From assembly GCF_005239225.2 (NCBI RefSeq), contig NC_133299.1:13441154-13505153 (forward strand): a stretch of 64,000 nt of DNA, read 5' to 3'. The DNA comes from Populus alba. Its lineage: Eukaryota; Streptophyta; Magnoliopsida; Malpighiales; Salicaceae. The notes beneath the pieces are model-generated. The model had not been told where the DNA came from, made no database searches, and saw only the letters and a program-made list of their open reading frames with translations. This document shows, one piece after another, positions 12,001 to 24,100 of the stretch (position 1 is the stretch's first letter; each line of letters begins with the position of its first letter). The position numbers and the translations under genes are program-made.

Positions 12001-13067
12001 CTGAGTAGTGCTATATAATATTAGGTTCTTGCTGTTTCACGTGTAATGGTTGCCTGGCAACCTATTGGCATATCAATGGGGGTCTATGACATGTGTCACA
12101 GGTAATCACTGTACATCCTCATTCTCAAGAGTACCATTTTATTTTAACTTCCCACATGATCATTACTGACTCGTAACTCGTAACTGATTCAAAGGTATCT
12201 AAAGGAAAGGAAACAATTTGGAGCCCCATTGGCAGCCTTCCAAATCAATCAACAGAAACTTGTCCAAATGCTTGGTAATGTCCAAGCAATGGTACTAGTC
12301 GGTTGGCGCATTTGCAAGTTGTATGAAAAGGGAACTATGACCCCAGGTCATGCCAGCTTGGCAAAGGTATGATTGACTGCAAAGTTCTGTGATATATTTG
12401 GTGATAAAGAATTGTGCTTTCTAGCCAATAGCCATGATGCTGTTTTGTGTCCTCAGTCATGGATCAGTTTGAAGGCAAGGGAAACTGCTGCTATTGGGAG
12501 GGAGCTACTTGGTGGCAACGGAATTTTGTCTGATTTTCTAGTTGCCAAGGTTTTCATTCTAAACTCTTTACTGAAAGTTCACTCTTACATCTGACGAAAA
12601 TGGAACCTTTCATAAAAGAAATCCATGCCTGATGTCTTTTGAATTGCAATCACTAGAAACCTGATTTAGCTTCTTCTTTTTTTGATAAGTTTTCTTTTCA
12701 CTCATTGCATCAACTGGTGGCTTGTTCATTGATCCCTATTCTTAGATGTGAAGAATCTGTGTTTTCCTTAATAGTCCAAGTTGATTTCTTGGGCTACTTT
12801 CTCATTTCTTCTTATCCTCAACGGGCTATACTACAATTTTTTTTGTTTCTTTCAGTAAAAATCAGCTACATTTGTTTGGTGCTTGTGGCAGCTGTACATA
12901 TTATTCACTCTTCTTTATTTGGGATAACATTGCAGGCAATGGGTGATTTAGAACCCATCTACACGTATGAAGGCACGTATGACATCAACAGCTTGGTTAC
13001 AGGCAGAGAAATCACTGGTCTTGCTAGTTTTAAGCCTGCAGTGTTGAGCAAGCGAAGTCGCCTGTAA
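9045..13067 (+). CDS. ACX4: Acyl-CoA oxidase 4, peroxisomal short-chain type
   Basis: Thirteen exons: 9045-9066, 9167-9271, 9457-9563, 9688-9765, 9863-9986, 10127-10200, 10293-10352, 10457-10566, 10660-10819, 12025-12101, 12195-12366, 12457-12549 and 12936-13067. They sum to 1314 nt, or 437 residues, close to the roughly 436 of Arabidopsis ACX4. The protein has the acyl-CoA dehydrogenase fold, with [13 protein letters not shown] (FAD/substrate region), GQKRWIGN and the C-terminal [18 protein letters not shown] segment whose Glu is the catalytic base. It ends in Ser-Arg-Leu, a canonical PTS1 signal, so it should act in peroxisomes or glyoxysomes. It oxidises short-chain acyl-CoA to trans-2-enoyl-CoA with H2O2 release in beta-oxidation. 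All introns look GT-AG. The ninth (10820-12024) is the longest and holds no gene. The start is MAIHKNQ at an ATG after CCAGCC. No defect is seen. Confidence 0.96.
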
Positions 13068-13366
13068 CAGTATAAACCTTCCCATGACACCCACGTGTTT
13101 GCTCTTTCTTTCCTGCAAGTTGGGAAATTACTTGACAATCTCATAAGGGAAGATTACAAAATAAATTCCAGACACAATGGCTTGATAGTTGTGAAATAAA
13201 AGGTTACTTCTCGACTTCAACAGTCTTCTCTTATGCTTGTACGTTTTAGGCATTACTAATTAGGTGGCCCTTGCGCGGTTTTGACAAAAAAAAAAAAGAA
13301 TTTAACGCAAAATAAAATGTATGCATTTATTAGTATGAAGAAAAAAATTATTTGTAAATTAAAAAA

Positions 13367-13405
<39 letters not shown>

Positions 13406-14708
13406 ACTAAATTGAGAATTATGTGTTAATAAATACAAAAAAATTATTAAAGCAAATTAAAAAATAAAACTTAAAAGTTGAGAGATATATGTAGGTCTAA
13501 ATATTTAATCTTGCAATGCAAGTTATGAATCCAATTGTTTTTAATAATTTTAGTTTTATAATAAAAATATATATACACAAAAAATAAGGAAATAAATATT
13601 ATGTAGGGCTGCCTAAAGAAGAATGTTTATTAATGTTTAGAAAGAAAAAAAAAAAGATATGATTTTATTTAAAAATCAAATAAAAATAAAATGATATCTT
13701 ATTAACAAAATTCATATTTTTTGGAATTTTTCTGAATAATCTCAATTAAAATTAAATACTTGTGAGGTTGGATATTCCATATATGTATATATAAAATTTA
13801 ATTTTCAATTTAAAAAAAAAAAAAAAAAAAAGGGGCTAGGTGTTTGGGTTTGGGTGATCCAATGTGTTTGCCCATTAAAAAAAGGTGGGTGCACAAGTTT
13901 GCAAAGTCAGGCGTAGAAGGGAAACTAGAAGGACTTCAAAAGGTATTCCTTAGGCTAGACCTGTAAGTTTAGTTTTTTTTTTTTTTAAAAGATATTTTTT
14001 AACCAATGAAAAGTGGTGAGAAAAACAAATTAAGGTGTTTTTTACATAACAATCCATTTTAATATATTTTTCATAAAACAAATATTTAATAAACACCATT
14101 ATAACCTTAATAAACTAATAAATCAACTTAAAAACATCTTTAAATTTGTCTAAAACACAAAATCAAATCGAAAAAAAATTATCAGTCATCCCTGATCTAC
14201 TTTTTAATAGCATTATAAAGAGTATAAAAATACTTCAATAGAGCTCCCTTCATTTAATGAAATTAGTTGACATAAAGATCAACCTTTTTCATGTTCAAAA
14301 TATGGTCAACCGATAAGTTGTTTTTGCTATTTTTAATGATTTTTTTCTCGTATCCTTCCAAGTAGAGATTGAAAATAAAATAAAAATAAAGTTTTGTACT
14401 AAAACAAAACCCTAGAAAATCAAAGGGACTGTGACAAAAGTAGAAGGCAAAACAAAGGGATAAAAAATAATTTATCTTGTGAATTTTAGATTAGCCATAC
14501 TATTTTATTGTATTTTACAGGTTAGTCATTTGTTTTTGTAATTGTGCATAGGTACAATAAATTATAAGAAACTTGTCGTTAATCTAATTACAAAATGATG
14601 TAATTGAAAAAAAATCAATAATTTTTTTTTTAAAAAGAGCATTTTGAAAACATAACCACAATGCCATGTGTATACACAGGGCATGAGGGTACCAGGAAAA
14701 ATCCATTC
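13068..14708. other. Intergenic, AT-rich, no gene
   Basis: The ACX4 3' flank is followed by AT-rich sequence with a (TA)n microsatellite near 13370-13398, an A tract near 13812-13830 and a T tract near 13973-13985. I see no gene or defined element. Confidence 0.5.
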
Positions 14709-14716
14709 CTTTTGGT

Positions 14717-15807
14717 TAGGGGTGAGTAAAAAAATAAACAATTAATTAAACTGAGAAAATTTAAAAAAAAAATCAAAAAAACCGAACTGAAAAAAAAAAC
14801 TAAATTAACCGATTAAAAAATCATAAAAAATTTCAATTCGGTTCCCAAAATCTGAAACCAATTAAATCGAACTAGTTCAAATAGGCTAACACTAAAAAAA
14901 AAAAAAAAAAAAAGTCTAAATAGGATATTTTTTCTAACTCCAAACCTTAATTAGCATGCTCTAAAAACAAAACCAGTTGCCCTCTCCCTTTCCTCTTTGC
15001 ATCTCTCCTCTCCCTTTGCTCTCTACATCTCTCCTCTTTGATTTTTCTTTATGCTTTACAATTGTTAAGCTTCTACTACATACTCCTCCTATCAAAAGGT
15101 GTGCCCTTCATTTTTTGCTTTTAATTGTTTTATTCCTCTTATCAAAGAAACACCCCTCTTTACTTTTGCTTTTAATTTCTTTATCCTTCTTATTTCTATT
15201 TCTTACATAATCCTGTAATTATTGTATGATTTTCCATGCACATATAACCAAAGAAGATTATTATGTTGAAACCAGTAAAAAGGCTTTATTGTGCTCTCCT
15301 TGATGTTGAATCTTGTGAGGACAACAATTTAGAATCAAGTTTGGCACTCAATGGATGGTGAGGATCTATGTAAATTATTTGTAATTTGTTTCTTTTTGTT
15401 CAAATAATAATGTTTTGATGGTTTTATATTTTAATAATAGATGTCTTTTGATTTTCCCTTTGTTTTGATGGCTTGTTGAGAAAACCAAGATTTCTCAAAA
15501 AATAAGCAGAGAGTTGTGAAAATAGAAACAAGATGAAAATGGAATCCTTGAAACATATGGCCAATGAAAAAACCTGGAAAAAAAAATAATATGAAAATAG
15601 AAAAAATATGGTTAGTGAAAAAAAACCAGAAAAAACTCAATTAAAATAATTTCGGTTTGAATTGGTTTGGAAGGGAAAAAAACCGAACTGAACATGGTCG
15701 GTTCGAACCGGTTTTCGTTTCGGTTCAAAAACTTGAAAAAAAAATATTTTTGGTTGGATTATTTATTTTGGCCCATAATTAGACTGAATCAAAAATGCTT
15801 ACCTCTA
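14717..15807. mobile_element. Non-autonomous hAT-like DNA transposon
   Basis: The left end TAGGGGTGAGTAAA and the right end, whose complement reads TAGAGGTAAGCATT, form imperfect terminal inverted repeats of the hAT style (TAGGGGTG...). They are flanked by CTTTTGGT (14709-14716) and CTTTTGAT (15808-15815), an 8-bp target-site duplication with one mismatch, as hAT transposases produce. Subterminal regions hold repeated CGGTT/AACCG motifs (for example CGGTTCGAACCGGTTTTCG near 15700). The interior contains a C/T-rich segment at 14980-15200. No transposase is visible. Confidence 0.65.
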
Positions 15808-15815
15808 CTTTTGAT

Positions 15816-16760
15816 CTTTGTTATAATTATAATTTACATGGTTTTTCTAAATCCACTGAATTGATATCCCATTCCAAATCCCCCCAGCATATGAATGAGA
15901 TGTGATCCTAATTTGGATGGATTTATCATCATCTTTATTTATATATCTTTTTTTTCTTTCGTGCTACTTACTCATTTGCCACCGGAAACACCACTTCCTT
16001 TCCAAATTGCACAAGTTAAGAAAATTATTTATGTTAATCTTAAGCTATTATTGAACTCTCCGTGAGATTTTTAGATGCATTATTTATAACTACTCTTACC
16101 TCTTTATTGTAAGTCAAAATAAGGTTGGTGAACATAGATGTTTAGTTTATTATAACAAGTTTCGTATAAAAGCATGCATTTTTATATATCATGGCAAACT
16201 AACAAATAACACATAATATCATATAAAGGTATAACATTCATACTATGCATGTATCCAAATTAGCATAAGAAATTGAAATATAATTCTAGCATGTATACTA
16301 ATATATTAGATTATATGAAATCAAAGTAGGGTACTTGTTGAAGCACTTCAAAAATTGATAAGTCTTGTTATTATCAAGGATTAATCTTTTATCTTTAAGA
16401 TTTTATTACTCCTCACTTCATGCAAAATGATGTTTGCAACAAGCCTTTTAAGATTTTAACAATACCACATTGTTTAAATGCACTTCAAATAAGGCCAATG
16501 AATCAAAGGAAATTATAATTCAAGTGTCTCTATAAAAAGACTAATTTTAGCTCTAGATTGGAAGGAAAAACAAAAAGATAATTAGATTAAAAAGAAGATA
16601 ATAAATTAAAAATAGAAGAGAGGAAGAGTGTAAAATCTAGAAAACAATGTAAAAAACTCTTCCTTCACCTTTTTTTATAGTTGATTTTAAAACTAAAACG
16701 AAATTGCCATTTTTATGACCCATCATAAAACTATAATTAAACCTAAGCGTTTGAGCTTCA

Positions 16761-16792
<32 letters not shown>

Positions 16793-17345
16793 ATATATAA
16801 AGAAACTCTTTATATTTAAATAAACTCTCTTAGGAAAAAAATGGTCAGATTTATGGGCTAGACTAGATATAACAACGAGCGAGAAAAAATAATTCTTTAT
16901 GAGTCAAATAATTATTTTATAATAAACTCAATTTTGAAACCAAAATAGATTAGTAAAAAATAAACCTAAACCCAATAGTCAAAACTCGGGGTTCAAGGTC
17001 TAAGCCTGAGCCAAGTGCGCTTGTGAGGATTAAACTCATATTACTTTGTTAATGATCATTCGTGATCCTTCAATTTTCCATTTAATAAACTACAAGACAA
17101 CCTTGTATTTTTTTTCTACGTAAAATAGAAGGTTTTGGGTTTCACAACAAACATGTTAACTAAAGGTTTTTTAGATTAATTTTTCATATACTCATAATTT
17201 GTTTTAATCATATTGATGTTCCATGTTAAATAACTTAAATGGAAGAATAATTTCCAACAAATATTTAACTTTAAAAGTAAGTGGGATCCATTTTAAATTT
17301 CCAACCAAATGTTCCCATCAATGATATTTTATTAAAACAATTTAT
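15816..17345. other. Intergenic; possible 3' LTR side of the copia remnant
   Basis: AT-rich DNA without a gene. There is a (TA)n tract near 16757-16795. Because the copia remnant to the right is on the minus strand with a polypurine-like tract ending at 17346, its 3' LTR would lie here. I could not delimit it or find a matching 5' LTR. Confidence 0.4.
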
Positions 17346-18960
17346 AATAATCCCCCACATGAATGGAAATTTTTTGTCCAGTTTGGAAATGACTCAAAGA
17401 TTTGTTGAGAGATATGAATTTGATAAATTACTACATCAATATAGGTAGTTTTTGGCTTTGAACATTTCTTAGTGAAACACTATCATATTTACTCAGCTAA
17501 ATACTTAATGTGATGTCTTGAATTGTTTAGTCTTGTATGCAAACTTAGACAATATTATTCATATAGTTCTTTACCTAGAGTTTTTTTTTTTGTTCTCATT
17601 ATTATGTTCATTATGTCCCTAAATAACTCTTGAATTCATAAATGCTTTAGAAAATTATGTCCTTTTCAAAATTCCTAAAGAAATGACCATATTTTTCACT
17701 TATATTGACAATATTTCATTAAAAGCATATTGTTGTACTCCATTTGGTTTATTAATATATAAAAATCATTAAGAGCACAATTGAACTTGTTATTATGTTG
17801 CAGTTAACACTTATTTTATCATTGGAATAGGCATGAATTAATAATTTATGAGTGCTAATGAGAATATTATTTGATTTAGTTTTTTTATTTGTACCCAAAT
17901 CTTGGAATCTTCAATTAACTAGTTATTGTTACCATCATTATTCTCTTTTATCTTTAAAAGCTTTAAACTCATTCACTTCAATGAAGTATACATAAGCTCT
18001 TAAGATAAATTTTTAATAGCAAATTCACAATATTTTCGTTTGACTTTTTATAGTCAATGAAAATAATCTCATTTGAGAGCAAGTGTTTAATAACATTATG
18101 TTTACACAATATATGATTTTACTATTACCATTATATTTACTACTTTATGTCATTCCAATTATAGATTGGCTGTCGCAATGAACACAAATTGTTGACGTTA
18201 GTTTTTACCAGCATGAAATATCCTTTATGAAATTCTAAAGCCACTTGACTTATTCTCCACCTTTATTATGAGCAATAAACTTGAGTTTCATTGAGGATCT
18301 TGCAATATACATTTACTTAGAAGATTTATATGACATTATTGCTCCACTAAATGTGAGGTCATATTCACTGGTGGATTTTTAATTTTTAGTGTCAAATATT
18401 CAATGACATTACTATACCCTTCTAGCTAGTATGTTGGGTTACCAGTATAATGTAGCCTATTGTTTAAGATATATCTCAAATATTTAAATACCCTCAGTAT
18501 TTCTTTTTAATGACCCATACTTGGATCACTGGTGAATTTACTCAGTTTGCTAACTAAGCGTGCAATATTAAATCTTGTGCAGTTCATAACGTACATCAAG
18601 CTCCTAATTATTTAAAAATATTCTAATTAGTTTATTCCTTTACCTTTATTTTTTGATAGATGTGCACCTATATCTATTAATATTTTTATAATGCTATTAT
18701 CATATCTAGAAAATTTATTAAGAATTTTCTCAACATAATAAGATTTAGAATAATAGCAATTCATCAAATTCCCTAGAAAATTTTATTCCTAATGTGACAG
18801 TTACAACACCCAAGTTTATCGTATTAAACTTATTAGTTAATATTTTCTAAACAGACTTGATTATAAAATTATTGTTATCCAAAATAAATATATTGTTCAT
18901 ATAGACATAATTTTTTTTGTGTTTTTTATATAAATGCATTCATCAACTTTATTAATTTTA
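17346..18960 (-). mobile_element. Ty1/copia retrotransposon remnant (reverse transcriptase to RNase H)
   Basis: Conceptual minus-strand translation, across stops and shifts, shows the copia pol order. First is a DLGVVTVTLGIK-like block (about 18810-18770) and a YNSIIKILIDIGAHL block. Next comes LMYVMNCTRFNIARLVSKLS (about 18600-18540), then VFKYLRYILNNRLHYTGNP and LEGYSNV. RNase H follows with YIARSSMKLKFIA and ICVHCDSQSIIG (about 18200-18160), then a VKSxENI-like stretch near 18000. A GTGGGGGA purine tract (complement of 17346-17357) is a plausible polypurine tract. Many stops and its AT-rich decay show that it is long dead. Confidence 0.75.
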
Positions 18961-19073
18961 AACTCATTTAATAACATAATTTTATTAATTTTTTTATGTT
19001 ATTGTTTGGATACTTATTTCAAATCATATAATGATTTGATACATTTATTTTTTTTTTTGTTCATTAATATCAA

Positions 19074-19244
19074 GTTTCTAAAATGCAGTACAACTGCTTC
19101 CGAACTTACATAAGACCACACAAGCGCGGCTTATAACAAAACTGCCTCCCCTTAGCTTTAACAACAGCAGTCACTCCAGCCCAGATAACAGTTGAGAAAT
19201 ACTGCTGCGCGTGTCGTCCCGCTATTTGAAGAGCAAGACAGAAT
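19074..19244 (-). pseudogene. Duplicated last-exon fragment of the SAC8-like gene
   Basis: This segment is nearly identical to 21106-21287, the 3' end of the SAC8-like gene about 2 kb away. It includes part of the last intron, the acceptor site and the stop codon. It encodes [19 protein letters not shown] followed by VVKAKGRQFCYKPRLCGLM and a stop, so the frame is still open. Relative to the original it lacks 12 bp, removing four residues (GVMA). It has no upstream exons and cannot make the enzyme. At its 19244 end it runs straight into the 5' flank shared by the two tRNA-Ala copies. Confidence 0.85.
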
Positions 19245-19331
19245 TTCAATTTTCAATTCAAATACTCCCTCGCACACTTCTTTTGACATCATGATTAATT
19301 AAATATTTTTAATACGAACCATTGTACGTAA

Positions 19332-19404
19332 GGGGATGTAGCTCAGATGGTAGAGCGCTCGCTTAGCATGCGAGAGGTACGGGGATCGATACCCCGCATC
19401 TCCA
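19332..19404 (+). tRNA. tRNA-Ala(AGC), copy 2
   Basis: The 73 nt are identical to the copy at 3776-3848, with anticodon AGC and intact A and B boxes, so the gene looks functional. The block TTTCAATTTTCAATTCAAAT lies 88 bp upstream (92 bp in copy 1). Downstream flanks differ between copies. A T run (CTTTTTTTC) near 19430 could terminate Pol III. Confidence 0.97.
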
Positions 19405-20229
19405 TTATGGATTTTCTATAACTGAGTGCTTTTTTTCAGACCTGTAGATTAGCTTTTTTAACTCTCGTCCATTGTCGTTTCATTGTAATGTGTTGGTGTT
19501 TCCCTAAATGGTAATTCTATTAAGAACGGCTAAACCCGTATTGACGACACAAACGAAAAAAAAAAAGTGAGATAAATATGAAGAGGAAGGTGAAAGTCGT
19601 AGTAAGATCTGCCAAATCAGAATTTATAATAATTAAAATGGAAGACAGAGCTATACATATGGTTTGCAGTTGATTCAACTAAGCTTGTTATCTGAAGCCA
19701 TATGCTTAGAAACATCAATGATGATGATTAGAAAAGGAAAAATCATCCTGCAATTTGAGCACGAGCACGGTAACATTTTCTTTATATCTCGAGAAATTAT
19801 ACTTTACATACGGAACTAACACCAATTTTATGTTTTGATGAAAAGATAAAAATGCCCATTTATTAATAACTAAGGCCACTCCTCTCTCTCACGATTTCTC
19901 AAATTCCCCACAGAACCATCATCACAAAGGTCGCCTCCCCATCCCAGCAATAAGTCAAGAGATATAATTATTAGGTTTCAAATTTATGATTTATATATTA
20001 ATTTGGTTTATTTTGGGTCTTAAATTGAATTGAAGTGAAAACCTAATCAATTAGATTTATTTAGGTTTATATCAGTAGTTGTTGTTGTTTTTGCCTCTAC
20101 TTCTGCTGTTGCTTCTTGTTATTGCGATTATGGTGATTATTATTGATGTCGCTACCAGTGGTGATTGTTGTTGTTGATGGCTCTGATTTTGGACTCGCCA
20201 AGCGTGGTCCTGGTGGAGACAAGATGTAT

Positions 20230-20440
20230 ACATCATCAAGAGTGATCTCTATAGGCGCAAAAAAAAAGAGGCAAAATTAATGATGCACGCAACCTGTTTG
20301 ATAAATGCCGTGGAAATTTAGTTTCATCAAGAGTGGCATCTATCCACGCAAGAAATTGACAAAATTAATGATGCACGCAACCTCTTTGATGAAATACCTC
20401 GTAGAAATTTAGTTTCTTGAAACAATATGATATTTGGTAC
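20230..20440 (+). pseudogene. PPR protein relic with a tandem 88-91 bp duplication
   Basis: Plus-strand reading gives KINDARNLFD twice (from about 20273 and 20361). The second is followed by EIPRRNLVS and, after a stop, NNMIFGTY. This matches the PPR consensus ..DAR-LFDEMP-RNLVSWN-MI-GY.. of plant PLS-type pentatricopeptide proteins. The phrases CATCAAGAGTG and AAAATTAATGATGCACGCAA are each repeated 88-91 bp apart, so the fragment carries an internal tandem duplication. Stops and the absence of further repeats show it is a non-functional scrap. Confidence 0.6.
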
Positions 20441-21105
20441 TTACATAATGGGTAAGGTTGCTTATAAACTGTTTGTTGTTGGTTATAATGCCTAACAAGG
20501 ACTTATTTTCATTTTACATGGACAATTATTATTATTATTTTGAGATGCTTGAAATGGGTAGTATATGATGGAGAAGAAGAAGATGAAAATGAATTTAATT
20601 TAATTTGTTAATTTTTTTCATCATAGATTTGAAAAAGAAAGAAAGCAGGGAAGAAAAAGATGCAAAAATGGTGGTAGAAGAAAGAAGATGTAGAAAATAT
20701 AAGGGTGTTTGGGATATTAAAAAAATCATAATAGCAAACTTAATATTTCAAAAAAAATAAAATTGTTGACCAATTTCGTAGATTTCTATGTGAAATGAAA
20801 TCAACATCAACCACTGTAATTTTTTAAAGTATAAAAGGAAAGGGTTCCATGTTCAAAACATACATTGGATGTTTTAAGTAATTTTCCCATTAGATAATAC
20901 GATGCAGTATGTTAGTTTAATTTTAAATTTTTGTATTATAATAAATATCCGGAATTATTACATATTATTAATAAAGTCCAAGATGCAGCACCATCTTAGA
21001 GTTTACATTATATATTTGGATACGAAATGTTGATAACAAGTAATTAAAATAAAGAATATTCAACATTATTTCATGTAAACTATAAGATAAATATCCTGTA
21101 AAGGT
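20441..21105. other. Intergenic, no gene
   Basis: AT-rich sequence between the PPR relic and the 3' end of the SAC8-like gene. I see no feature beyond short simple repeats; the right edge probably contains the SAC8-like 3' UTR. Confidence 0.4.
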
Positions 21106-21136
21106 TTTCTAAAATGCAGCACAACCGCTTCAGAAC

Positions 21137-24100
21137 TTACATAAGACCACACAAGCGCGGCCTGGAACAAAACTGCCTCCCGTTAGCTTTAACAACTGCC
21201 ATTACTCCAGCAGTCACTCCAGCCCAGATAACAGTTGACAAATACTGCTGCGCCTGTCGTCCCGCTATTTGAAGAGCAAGACGGAATGTTAACTCTTCTT
21301 AAGAAACTTTGGATTCGAAAAACAAATGGAAAACAACTATGTTAGTTACGTATCAAAACTTAAGAACGGAGAAATACCTTGCTGAACCGTGACAGATGTT
21401 ATTGTTAAACCTCCAATAATCAAAGCTGATGCAGCTGATGCCACCGGAAGATACTGCAAAATTCATTTTGCCAGTTAGAGACCTCGTTATGAATAGTACT
21501 GATGAACTGTCCAGCAAGTATAAAGAAATTATCCTAACAGGATAAACTGAATCTGCATATGATTTGGTGAAGAACGTGAGTATTTTATCTGGTTCAGATT
21601 TTTTAAGCTAAATTTGTTGGACATCCTCTCCGGTCAAACTGAAAATTTCAGTAGTCTCAATCTCAAATTAGTTGCGTTAGATTAAAAGTTTTAGTAAATA
21701 TTTTAAGTTGGAGAAAGTATTCATTCCCCTACCAGATTCTCTCTACATGAAAACAAGCACCTGATTACTGACATAAAGAACGACATCACTTCAAGATATT
21801 CAAAGATAGTGTTTTATCGGTGCTCCTGCACATGCAATAATAGCAAGACCACCGGACTGAACTACAGGAGCAATAACAGCCCTGATACACTAAGGAAAAA
21901 AAACTACTTACAGAGAGTGATTCGAATCCGTTAAGCTGGAATGGTGAAGGACCATTTCTGTTGACACTATAATGGCCGCTTATAAGATCTAATGCGTCCT
22001 GAAAACATGCAAACTCTGTTTGGTAAGTTTTTAGATCGACAACAATCATGACTCTATCGAATTATGTTGAAGTATAAAAGATAAAGAAGGCAGCTTGCCT
22101 GGCGAACTCCATCCTGAAAATTGTTCAGATAGTATCTCCAAAGGGCACTCATCCCATCTTTGATTATTCCTCCTATAGTCTGTCTTCCATATCTGCAGCA
22201 TCACATTTGCAACACATACTATTCATGATATTTATAGGCAATATTTTTTTTTAAAAAAAGAGATCATCTTTGAATTACCTAACTAAATCCCCTTTCAAAG
22301 CATGAGTACCGGCATATTCAAGGCTGACCTCATCACCTTGCTCAGCCCACACTGTTGACAAATACCAAATGATGCAGATGAAAAATTATAAGGTAATTCC
22401 AAATAACTGTAGAAGACCGAAGCAAAAACACAGAAGTTACATACATGCTCTGAACTTTCCGTATTCTTCACTGAACATGGTAATAAACTCAATAGAAGAA
22501 AGCACTCCTATTCTTTGCAACTGCATGGTTAAAGACTTCTGACCCAGAAAACTCTGCCGGGAGGAAAACATAAGTAGCTTCAGCAAAATAAAAATTGAAA
22601 CAATTTTTTCCTAAAAACAGCATATATTAGGCAACCAAAATACTTGGAAAAAGGAATATCAATAGGAGTGATGACAGAGAATCACAGGAAAAATGTTCTA
22701 TACTAACCTGAGTAACATTTGTTCGATCCAAGCAGTCAATGCAGTTAGATCTAATAATGCCTTTCTGCTCTTCCAATATGTTTCCTTCTGCGTCTATGAG
22801 GATATATCTGCTCAGCTGGAATAGAAATGATTAAGAACAGTATCATGGATAGCTAGCCTGCCTGGATCAGGGCATCCTTATTTATAAGAAATCAAGAACA
22901 GGAGCCCATTTTGCTTTCATTACCCTTGCTTTTGGAAGTCGTCTGAGATTTGATTATATAGAATTTGAAGATTATCGAAGTTTGAGTTGCCACAGACATG
23001 ATGAAAATCAAACGGAACATATCTGCAATGAGCACATGTAAGTTTTAAGTTAATCACAAAACATAGTTTCTTTTAAGCACATTGGCTTCTGAAGACAAGT
23101 TATACTTCATTGACAAATGAAGTAAAACTGCAGTCCATAAAATGCTGCTTCATTTGAGTAGAGAGAAACTACTTGTCAGACTAAACAAACGAGTGCCAGA
23201 TAAACAGTTAAAAAAGTTAGTTAACTATCACTAGCACTCTTGTTAATTTATCTTGTATATGTGAAACACAATAACTAATATTCCTGTAGGCTTCTTCTCA
23301 CACCTGTAACGGCTCCTACTCATCATATATTATATTTATCAAATTCCAAAAACAAATTCTAAGACAGCTTCTTTAAAAATTTCTCCCTCTTGATAAACAA
23401 AAAATTGAGAACAGTCAGACAGCGACTTTACTGACATATGAAAGTTGGTTAGCTATAATAAGCACTCTTGTTAATCTATCGTGTACAAATGAAACTCAAT
23501 AACTAATAAGTATGTAGGCTTCTTCCTACAGTCCTCTAATGGCTCCATATACTTTTACATTTCTCAATTTCCCAAATGCAAATTCTAAGAAATCTTATAT
23601 CAAAATTTCTCCCTCTTGAGAAACAAAACATTGAAAATAGTCGACAATGACTTTCTTGAGTAATACCAGAGAAATGACATCAAATTTTGCCTTGACCAGT
23701 GAAGAAAGGCCTGAATTTTGAAGGAAACGAGAGGCCCACACTATTATCCACTAACTTCCTATGGTAGGATGGTGCTTGTTTTGCTGAATTAGTTAGCTTG
23801 ACCATAAAGCCTGCATGCTCCGTAACGATATCCATAGCATAAACATTGCTACACCATATATCATGGCATCCTATTCTACAACCTCAATCATCAATATTCC
23901 AAGTAACCAGTTTTATTCCACTAAAAAGAGTAAATATGCCTTCCTGAAGTCATAGTAATCCAATAATTAGTCCTCAGAATATTTTTTTCCGTTACCTTTT
24001 CCCAAGATAATATATCAAAATCCAAATATCAACTACAATCAAACTGAAACGTAGAAGACAGCATATTAGCAGAACAAGTAGTGATAAAATTAAATTATGT

